NCBI RefSeq assembly: GCF_937616625.2
Contig: NC_065576.1
Location: 20,486,001 to 20,550,000 of the forward strand
Length of the DNA stretch: 64,000 nt
Reading direction: 5' to 3'
Origin: Mercurialis annua
Lineage: Eukaryota > Streptophyta > Magnoliopsida > Malpighiales > Euphorbiaceae
Below, piece after piece: positions 56,355 through 64,000 of the stretch; within the stretch, counting starts at the first letter, position 1; every line of letters starts with the position of its first letter. A model generated the notes under the pieces. The model did not search any database. It was not told where the DNA came from and saw only the letters and a list, made by a program, of their open reading frames with translations. Made by a program: the position numbers and the translations under genes.

Positions 56355-56830
56355 CATTCTATTTCAGTTAAATCGAACTCATGTTAGGTCGAGCCTGGTC
56401 AAGTCAGGTCATTTGTTCTATTTCAGTTAAATCGAACCCATTTTAAGTCAAGTCTGGTCAAGTCAAGTCATCTGTTCTATTTCAGCTAAATCGAACCCAT
56501 TTTAGGTCGAGCCTGGTCAAGTCATGTCATTTGTTCTATTTCAGTTAAATCGAACCCATTTTAGGTCGAGCCTGGTCAAGTCAGGTCATTTGTTCTCTTT
56601 CAGTTAAATCGAACCCATTTTAGGTCGAGCCTGATCAAGTCAGGTCATTTATTCAATTTCAGTTAAATCGAACCCCCTTAAGGTCGAGCCTGGTCAAGTC
56701 AGGTCATTTATTCAATTTTAGTTAAACCGAACCTACTTAAGGTCGAGCCTGGTCAAGTCAGGTCATTTATTCTATTACAGTTAAATCGAACTCATTTTAG
56801 GTCGAGTCTGGTCAAGTCAGGCCATTTGTT
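56355..56830 (+). repeat. Minisatellite, about 58-59 bp x 8
   Basis: Units read CTATTTCAGTTAAATCGAAC, then TTAGGTCGAGCCTGGTCAAG, then TCAGGTCATTTGTT. Eight copies with a few substitutions each lie just before the polypurine tract. Confidence 0.92.
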
Positions 56831-56909
56831 GCAAATTAATGCTGCATGAGATCTCTATCCAAAATCCATATCTTATTTTTCGCATCTCTTTTACAAACAA
56901 AATAAATGC

Positions 56910-56923
56910 AAAAAGGGGACAGC
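56910..56923 (+). other. Polypurine tract
   Basis: AAAAAGGGGACAGC directly precedes the 3' LTR start TGTTGATACC. Confidence 0.85.
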
Positions 56924-59192
56924 TGTTGATACCTAATTTTGTCCGGTCAAAATAGAGAAAATTGAATAAATTAAAATTGCTAGTATTTTGGTGTTTTATA
57001 ACTATATATGAAATATAAATAAATTAAAAATTCAGTACGCCTAATGCTAACCAGTACTAAACCTGAAAAATCAAATTTAGTCTTTTACCACCCCACTACT
57101 ACATTTCATTTGGCATCGTTAAATTTTTTTTCGATAAAAAAAATATTAGTATCAAATTAAATTTATTTTTTATGGTTCCCTTATTAAACTGCCAAAATAA
57201 ATGAAAGAAAATTAAAATAATATGAATTTTAATTTCAAAGATAAAAGATTATTGTGTAAATACATAATCTCATATTATATTTACAAGAAAAATAAACAAT
57301 CTTAAGGCATAATGGGGTTATTCATAGTCTAATAATCAAATGGCCAAACATGGGCTATCTTCAAATTGATATTCTTCATCTGATTTCTCCTGCCTCTAGC
57401 CCAGCTCCATCAATTAATTTCTCCTGCCTTCTCCTACTCCAAGCCCGACTCTATCAACTGGTAACTAAGGATAATACCTGATTCAGTAACAATTATCAAA
57501 GCTAATCATTACAACCGTCTAATTTAACTAACAAAAATTAAACAACAAACAACCTATAACTATAGCTTTGCTGAGTATGAACTTGATTACCTTTAGAAAA
57601 CTCACATTTATCCAAGCATGACGTGAGGATAGCAGATATAACATGAATAAAGGAATTCAGAGTAGGGAGGAGAAGGAGAGATAGAAAACAGAAAAAAAAG
57701 GGAAGAAAAAATCAGGAAAATTTGATGAGAGTGATAGGTGATAGTGTATAGAAGAAAAACAAAAAAAACAGAAGAAATATAGTACATATAGCAAGTCTGG
57801 GAAGCCATTAGTAGTAGTTGCGGATACTGGAGGGACCACAAAACAAAACTATAGGAACAAATCAGTGAATAAGCACATCAACTCGGCAACAACAGCAGGC
57901 ATAAAATTCACATATTAATAGGTATAACACTTCTCTTATCATTTTTCTCATCTTTATTTTTACTTTTCTTTTGTATTATCTGTTTAACATTCTAAACATT
58001 CAAATCAACTTCAAATGTCGGATTAAGTACTGGGATGGGTTGATACCCATTTTGGCAATCCTAAGATTCAATAACAAGTTCACTAGTTCAAATAGGCATT
58101 AAATTCGCCAATTCAAAATAACAAAAACATAGATAACAAGGGCATCACACAATATAATATAATCAACAAATACATATAAAGCTGGAAATAAACTAGTAGA
58201 GTAATGAAGTTTACCTCGGAATCGTGCTGTAGTATCATATTCTTAGATGCACATCATTTTTTTTCCTTTTGTTCAGTCGCCGTTTCCGGAGCCGATGCCT
58301 CGCTTTTATCTCGATAGCTTGTTCTTTATCACTAATTTTCCCCATAAGAGACTGAACTGAATCAAACTCATCGATCGCAGTTCGATAAGTTAAATAGATT
58401 TAAATCAGAAAAACCCAAAAAAAATTGGAATCGGTAAAAAAAAGAGGGTATAGAAAGAAATCGATTCGCATATAGTACCAACTAAATGAGTAGATTAATT
58501 ACCACTGAGTGCGTAAAAGCAAATCAGAATCAAAAATCGCCAAAATCGCTCAAGAACCCTAATTTTTTCGTCCAAAAATTGAAATGAATAAATATTTGTT
58601 TTAGAAGAAAATAGTGAATTAGAGAGGAAAATGGTGAAATAGAGATTATAGTAGAGTGTTTTTTTTTCTGTTTCCAGAACTGAAAATAGATAATATAAAG
58701 AACGATTAGAAAAATCAAACAGAAGAAAAATAAAAAGGACGAAAAAGAGTGTGGTTGCGGAGAGGAAATAAGAGGAAAAATAGAAATTAGGTTTTGAGTA
58801 ATTGATTTTTATGAAGTGTGTTTGGAATGTTGGCCCATTCATTACAACAGTGAGCCATTTTTCATTTTCATAATAAGGGCCTGGATAGACCCTTCTTTGT
58901 CTTATTTATTATCCTTATATAAATAAATTTCCATTTAGTTAACCCATAAGCTATTTATAATTAATAATTATTATCTCTCCTCATTTATTTGTATTACGAT
59001 TAAATTTTATAATTGCTTGATTATAGAATTATTATTTTCAATAATTTTGTTGTTATTTGGTTAGTTCTTTATTTATTACCATAATTATTACGAGTATTAA
59101 TAATAACGTGATCTAGGACACCGAATTTTATTATCCGTGAAATATAAAAATAATTCTAACGGTATCTTGGATAAGATATCTAATAATAAAAT
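56924..59192 (+). repeat. 3' LTR of Tat/Ogre-like element, first 2.27 kb
   Basis: It matches 29195-30512 joined to 41691-42652 and preserves the empty site of the young element near 58238. It stops at 59192 (AATAATAAAAT) where the MULE begins. About 0.75 kb of LTR should follow the MULE. The minus-strand frames at 57608-57841 and 58495-58842 are repeat-derived. Confidence 0.93.
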
Positions 59193-59684
59193 GGCTCAAT
59201 TACCAAAAAATACCAAACCTTTGCGGGATGTTTCAAATTTAGCCAAACCTTTTAAAATCACCAAATTTAACCATTTTCCACATATTATGTACCTTTTTCA
59301 GCCTTTAGCAAATCAAACCGGATTTGCTGCCCTCGTGTCATCCCAGTCCGCGCTGACTCATTAAAACGTTGTCGCATTGCAGATGAAATGGCACATGTCT
59401 GATTACCTAACCGAACTCGGTCTGAACCAGCAGCTAACCGAGCTCACCCTAACCCATGAAATGAAACGCTGCGTTTTGTTCTAATTCAGAAGGAGAAAAC
59501 GCTGCGTTTCAATTTTTCCCCCCAAACTCAGTTTCTCTTTTCCTCTTCGACATTTCATCTTCTCAATCTCCTCTTCTCTAACCTAAAATATTACCTCTGA
59601 AAGAAAAGAAAACCCTAATATCTCAAACAAATGCAATGAACAAGTCAGTTTTTGAATAATTATTCCTCGTTACTGTGCACATAG
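59193..59684 (+). other. Candidate MULE terminal region and 5' UTR
   Basis: It contains AT-rich, repeat-like stretches (CCAAACC motifs at 59214 and 59255), a TATT-rich region and a pyrimidine-rich leader before ATG 59685. No gene is seen in it. The frame 59137-59364 spans the LTR/MULE junction and is chance. Confidence 0.5.
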
Positions 59685-61447
59685 ATGGCGTCTGGAAAAT
59701 TGAAGAATTACATGTAAGTAATTGAATTTTATTACCCTCGCTTAAATAGGGATTTTAGCATTAGGGTTTTTAAGCAATTTTGATTTTGGGTTTCCATTTT
59801 TTAAATAATCTCGCTTGTCTGTAAGAATTAGTTTTGTTTTTGTGATTAAATTTTATTTTCAGTTTTGATTTCAAAATTAGGGTTTATGGTGTTAGGCGTT
59901 CTAAAATTAGGGGTTTTGAACACTGTTTAGGTTTGCCGATTATTTTAGGGTTTTTGTTTGCAATCATCATCTAAATAATCGTAGATCCTGTCGAATGAGC
60001 TTCCTTATATGAACTGTTCTGCTTGAGATAGTTTTTAATTTTTGTTTATTTGAATTTTTCAATTATATATTCAATGTGAATTTGCCACTGTATGTTAATT
60101 ATCAGTATTTAATGTAGGTTTTTTGCTGTGCTAATTATTGTGATTTCGTATGTTATTTTATTGTAATTTATAGAATTGTTCTTGCTTAGTGAATTCATTT
60201 TATGTTGAGCTCTAACTATGCTAGATGGTTCATTTGGTTTGACGAATTTATGGAACCCACTATGTTTAGAATGTGCAATAGTTTGCTAAAATGTTGCTGA
60301 ATAGGTTAATTTATGTTTATAGCTGTGGCATGCTATTAGTTGAACTGTGTTTTACGTTCTTTGAATTTACTGTACATTATTTTGTACCGTGGTTTTCAGG
60401 GAACATAAATGCCAGTTGCCGATTATTTACGATTATTTACTTTTCAGTTTTGATTTCAAATTTTTTTGCTAGTGTCATGATTAGGTTGTGATTAACATGA
60501 GAGTTGAAGCTATTGCTGCTGTTATTATTGGTATTTTATGTGTTTTGAGAACTGAGGATAGACAAAACTCCGGTTAATAATGTTTATTGTTTAATTTTCA
60601 GAGCTTCGGTGGAAGTATGGGTTGATGTCGATATGACTGATACTATACCAGTAAGATGGAAATACAACAGCGGTCACTCCGTGCAATCCTCCTGGTACTG
60701 TAATGAAGGATTAACCCATGGTGGTATATTGGCAAGGGTTAAAGAAATGGGACATGGACTCGTAAGCAGAATAGGTGTGTACAAACCAAGCCGAGAGTTT
60801 AAATCAAGACAAGAATGGGACGCATTAACAATGTTGAACAACGATGCTGAGGTCAAACAATTTTGGATCGAAGCTCAAAGCATCGGTTTTGGAAAAATGT
60901 TTATAGAGTGTAAAGCTCAACCAAGTGAGAAGCCTCTACCAGAAACAGAAGGAGATGTTGAGTCTAAAGGAGGTGTTGAGTCTGACAATGCAAGTGTAGA
61001 GGAACATGTACACTTAGAGGATGATACATATTTGGAGGATGATGCGGCTGTCGAAGATGCAAATTTGGAGGATACGGCAATAGTGCAGTCCTACGTGGAG
61101 GATGATGCCCCTGTTGAAGATGTGAATTTGGAGGATGAGGTAATTATGCAGGCAGCGAACAAGGCTGACAACGAACGAAGAATTGATGACGAAGAAATAA
61201 GGTACATGGCTGACAGCGAACAAGGAACTGATGACGAAGACGACGAAATCAATGGTGGCAATGAGTCTGACGAAGAGTGCATTACTGCTAGGGAGAGTAA
61301 TCGAAATTTTCGCACCGCGGCCGTAGATGCAATTAACGGGTTAGGCTTAGATGACATGTTAGCTGCCCCGGGTGGTATTTGTAATGATGATCAGGACGAC
61401 TGGGCTACATGTTGTGGAGATACAAATACCGAAGAAGCTGAAAAAAA
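59685..61447 (+). pseudogene. MuDR transposase N-terminal part (PB1-like plus acidic region)
   Basis: Exon 1 is short: ATG 59685 (MASGKLKNY) to a GTAAGT donor at 59714. The acceptor TTTTCAG ends at 60601 and the joined frame continues ASVEVWVDVDMTDTIPVRWK, an N-terminal domain typical of plant MuDR transposases. Residues from about 125 after the acceptor form a long acidic stretch of repeated LEDDAAVED-type units. A run of seven A (61441-61447) breaks the frame, which then stops at 61481, while the downstream frame carries the rest of the protein. A one-base insertion or a sequencing error in the run explains this. Confidence 0.75.
59714..60601 (+). other. Putative 888-nt intron of the MULE gene
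   Basis: GTAAGT donor and TTTTCAG acceptor flank AT-rich sequence. Joining keeps the frame (a 2+1 split codon). Confidence 0.65.
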
Positions 61448-62386
61448 GGGAGTGATTATGCGGAAAGTGACGATGGGTTAGTCACACCATCAAGTAGTGA
61501 CGAGGGTGATCTAGAGATTAGGGTAAAACGGAAACGTAGGCCGATTTTTTATAATCCTAAGAGCAACCACGAGGAACTGAAATTTGTGGTCAATATGCAT
61601 TTTACGACAAGAGATCAATTGAGGAGTGTTGTCCAACAGTGGGCATTGCTGAATGGACACAATGTGGGCTGGGTTAGGAGTGCTAAAACAAGGTTAGAGG
61701 CTGTTTGTAGTGGAGATTGTAGTTGGAGGCTCTATGCATCGAAGATTGGTGGTGAGAAGACCTTTCAGATAAGAAGGGTGTCGAAAAACCATACTTGTCC
61801 CAGAGCCATGACTAATAGGCAAGCTACATCAGAGTGGATTGCAAAGAAATTCATTCAGCGGTTTCGTAGAAACCCAATGTATGTCCCGGCTGAAATGATG
61901 CTTGATGTTAAAGATAAGTACAACGGTCTCACTGTCTCGCGGTCGACCTGTTACCGAGCAAGGGATTTAGCTTTGCAGCTTATTCGGGGGTCCCTGGAAA
62001 CCCACTACACGCAATTTAGATCATATGATGCTGAGCTGAAGAGGGTTGATACGGAGGGCCTGTTTAGTTTTTTTTTCATTCACAATCCAGACAATGGGGC
62101 TCCAGTGTTTCAGAGGTATTACGTAGGTTTTTCGGGCCTAAAGAAGGGTTTTAAGAATGGATGTAGACCTATTCTTTGTGTCGACGGATGTTTTTTGAAA
62201 ACCTTAGTTGTCGGAGCTCTACTCAGTGCGGTTGCACGTGACGGCAATAATCAGATGTTCCCGGTCGCCTGGGCCATAGTCGAAGCTTAAAACGAAGAAA
62301 CATGGACTTGGTTTATCGAGTACTTGATGGATGACTTGGGCTATGACGATGGATTGGGGCTGATATTTGTTAGTGACCAACAAAAG
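61448..62386 (+). pseudogene. MuDR transposase core, first part (DNA-binding domain and MULE domain)
   Basis: The frame encodes an acidic/basic linker (VKRKRRPIFYNPKSN), then a DBD_Tnp_Mut-like zinc region (MHFTTRDQLRSVVQQWALLN; CSGDCSWRLYASK; SKNHTCPRAMTNR), then the MULE catalytic domain (PILCVDGCFLKT, first Asp at about 62182; QMFPVAWAIVEA). An in-frame TAA at 62288 sits where Glu is expected, then NEETWTWFIEYLMDDLG and FVSDQQK (second Asp) complete the part before an intron. The enzyme would cut the element's ends and reinsert it. This copy has a nonsense mutation. Confidence 0.85.
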
Positions 62387-62894
62387 GTCATTTCTTAACC
62401 TGTACTGAAGTTTGTTTTTAATTGCATTATATTTTGAATTTGAACAGTGCTCTATTTGTATGCATGCATGTTTTCAATTCCTTTATTCTGTCAAATTTGA
62501 TTATAATTTAGTATTGATCTTAAGCAAAAATCTGTTTTCTTACCATTTTTAAATAGAGTTCAAATGTTCAAATGCAAATTCAAATGGATTATATATTTCC
62601 ATGATCAAAACCTTCTGCTATCACTTTCTTTCTTTTCCTCTAATCAAGTTATGCAAATTTTTCACTGTTTATTTGATTTAATGACTAAAATATGCATAAA
62701 AAGGGTTTTTCACTATTGTAATTGCTTTTTAGAGTGTGTTTAGATATATGGAATTAGATTTAAAATTTGTGGTTCAAATCTTACATTTCAAATTCATGAC
62801 TACTTTTTTTTGCTACTATCTGTTATTACTGTTTCTGTGTGCATTATTACCTGGTAGTGAATTTGGTGTCATTAACTATTACCTAATGTCACAG
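62387..62894 (+). other. Putative 508-nt intron of the MULE gene
   Basis: AAG|GTCATT starts it and TGTCACAG|GG ends it. Removing it joins ..SDQQK in frame to GLANAIPKRVPFAEHRNC, the usual continuation in this family. Confidence 0.75.
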
Positions 62895-63826
62895 GGATTG
62901 GCAAATGCTATTCCCAAAAGGGTCCCTTTTGCAGAACATAGGAACTGTGCTCGACATATATACGCCAATTGGAAGAAAAATCATAAGGGACCCGAGTTGA
63001 AAAGAATTTCTGGAATGTGGTGAATGCTACGAATAAGTCGGAGTATGAGGCGCACTTGAAATTGTTAGAAAAGGAAAGTCCATTTGCACATTCAGATTTC
63101 TTAAAACAGGGTCCAACTGTTTTTTGCAAAGCATTTGTGAGATTGAGGCCATTGTGCGATGCGATAACCAGTAATCTGGTGGAGACCTTCAACGGATACA
63201 TCGTCAAGACGCGACAGTTGCAAGCAATCCATATGCTCGAAGAGATTCGAACAACATTGATGGAACGAATGTATACAAAGAATCAGATGATGGTGAAGCA
63301 TCATGAGGATTTATGTCCCAGAATTAGGCAGAAGGTAGAAAAGAATCAGAAGCTCACAAGGCACTGTGATGTGACACCTGCAAAGGGATCATTTCAAGTG
63401 AAGTTTTTTGAAAATCAGTTTGTCGTTGATCTCACGAGCAGAACATGCTCCTGCATAGCTTGGCAGTTGACCGGCATACCGTGCTGTCACGCACTCTCTT
63501 GCATCAATTTCATGCGACACAATGCGGTGGACTATGTCGATCACTGTTACAAAAGAGAACATTATTTGAAGGCGTATGAGTTCTCTCTCCAGCCTATTAA
63601 TGGCCCAAACATGTGGCCAAAAGTGGAAGGGTTTCCTATAATACCGCCTCCGTATAGGAAAATGCCGGGCCGACCAAAGAAAAAACGAAAGAGAGATGCC
63701 GATGAGGACCCCAAACCCAGGAGTGGAATGGTAATGACTTGCAAGCACTGTCGCAAAGAGGGTCACAACATTAGGGGATGCCCTAATATTGACAAGGATC
63801 CAGCTCCAATGCCACGCAAGGTATGA
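62895..63826 (+). pseudogene. MuDR transposase C-terminal part (catalytic end, SWIM finger, zinc knuckle)
   Basis: The exon gives GLANAIPKRVPFAEHRNCAR and HIYANWKKNHKGPELKR. A one-base loss near 63007 shifts the frame; the next frame runs from about 63008 to 63826. It holds the rest of the catalytic domain (SNLVETFNGYIVKTRQL), a SWIM zinc finger (CSCIAWQLTGIPCCH, near 63445-63490), a basic PGRPKKKRKR segment that could be a nuclear signal, and a CCHC knuckle (CKHCRKEGHNIRGC). A GTATGA donor-like site follows AAG at 63820 and a CCCAG at 63903, so a further exon may continue past the window. Confidence 0.83.
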
Positions 63827-64000
63827 TATTACATATGTTTTTGTATTTTTGATATACCCCATGATGTTTATTGATTGTTTGAGGAATTCTGTTTTTTTCC
63901 CAGGTAATTAGGAAATACATTTTTGAGCTTATTTTGGTAGTTTAACTGTTATTATACGTTGTCGTTTGGGTAGTTACTGAAAGAGCACCATAAGTTGATT

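Larger units (their letters stand above)
54823..56923 (+). other. Repeat-rich 3' UTR of the Tat/Ogre-like element
   Basis: About 2.1 kb between the integrase stop and the 3' LTR, without a convincing gene. It holds three separate short-period arrays (listed below). Hypervariable tandem repeats in this position are a reported trait of Tat/Ogre elements. Short frames at 55281-55466 and 55714-55923 are lysine-rich or without features and probably chance. Confidence 0.75.
29195..64000 (+). mobile_element. Tat/Ogre-like Ty3/gypsy retrotransposon, degenerate, with two nested insertions
   Basis: Order: LTR starting TGTTGATACC (29195), tRNA-Arg-like primer site (43413), ORF1a, ORF1b (DUF7745-like), gag, protease, 150-nt intron-like gap, RT, RNase H, integrase, 2.1-kb repeat-rich 3' UTR, polypurine tract, 3' LTR (56924). 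An extra ORF before gag, an intron between protease and RT, integrase without a chromodomain and very long size are hallmarks of the Ogre part of the Tat lineage. The 5' LTR is split by 30513-41685 and the 3' LTR by a MULE from 59193. Without these, the part in view is about 18.8 kb. The five bases before it (ATAAC, 29190-29194) should recur after its far end, outside the window. Confidence 0.85.
59193..64000 (+). mobile_element. MuDR-type Mutator-like element (MULE), 5' part
   Basis: Homology to the LTR stops exactly at 59192, and the new sequence starts GGCTCAATTACCAAAAAATA, a candidate terminal repeat. The nine bases before it (TAATAAAAT, 59184-59192) are the expected 9-bp Mutator target duplication. 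Inside is a MuDR-type transposase gene with introns. The other end lies beyond the window, so terminal repeat and duplication cannot be confirmed here. Confidence 0.75.

Noticed and set aside
56355..56830. Origin of the ~59-bp satellite from the ~58-59-bp 3' UTR minisatellite
   Set aside because: Unit lengths are similar but I see no sequence similarity between the two units.

Overview
This window looks like plant nuclear heterochromatin, probably from a eudicot. It has no intact cellular gene, rRNA or tRNA that I can support. It holds a ~59-bp satellite array plus nested LTR retrotransposons and one Mutator-like DNA transposon. Plant signs are Ty3/gypsy elements with initiator-tRNA-Met primer sites, a Tat/Ogre-type element carrying an extra DUF7745-like ORF, and a MuDR-type transposase with introns.

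Layout. (1) 1-2325 and 16732-23190 are one satellite array with higher-order structure, split by an insertion. (2) 2326-16731 is that insertion, flanked by the 5-bp target duplication GAAAG. It has a complete 2.8-kb LTR, a non-coding interior, an embedded coding Ty3/gypsy element (8247-16087, gag-pro-partial RT, badly broken), and only the last 644 bp of the outer 3' LTR. Inside its gag sits a clean 1,534-bp solo LTR (10346-11879, duplication GCAGA). (3) 23191-29194 is a minus-strand, non-coding LTR element that has lost its primer site. (4) From 29195 to beyond the window is a very large Tat/Ogre-like Ty3/gypsy element: 5' LTR, tRNA-Arg-like primer site, two upstream ORFs, gag, protease, a 150-nt intron-like gap, RT, RNase H, integrase, a repeat-rich 3' UTR, polypurine tract and 3' LTR. 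Several frameshifts and stops inactivate it. (5) Its 5' LTR is split by an 11,173-bp non-coding element (30513-41685, duplication AGTAT) whose two LTRs are nearly identical; this is the youngest large insertion here. The uninterrupted 3' LTR at 58230 gives the empty site. (6) Its 3' LTR is broken at 59192/59193 by a MuDR-type MULE that runs off the window end.

How the parts relate. The three non-coding elements (2326-5100 with its interior, 23191-29194, 30513-41685) share LTR ends (TGTAATAY... to ...TGACA or close variants), a block around TTCGAGGACGAA before the polypurine tract, and an internal block GATGAGAGATGTCATCACCC. Two of the three keep an initiator-tRNA primer site. They look like parasites of a coding Ty3/gypsy family such as 8247-16087. 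The most unusual observations are a stem-loop in these LTRs whose stem covaries between families, a conserved branch-point/acceptor-like block in the same LTRs, an array of 17 GTGCAC palindromes in the youngest element, and a nested hairpin used three times in the Tat/Ogre-like element.
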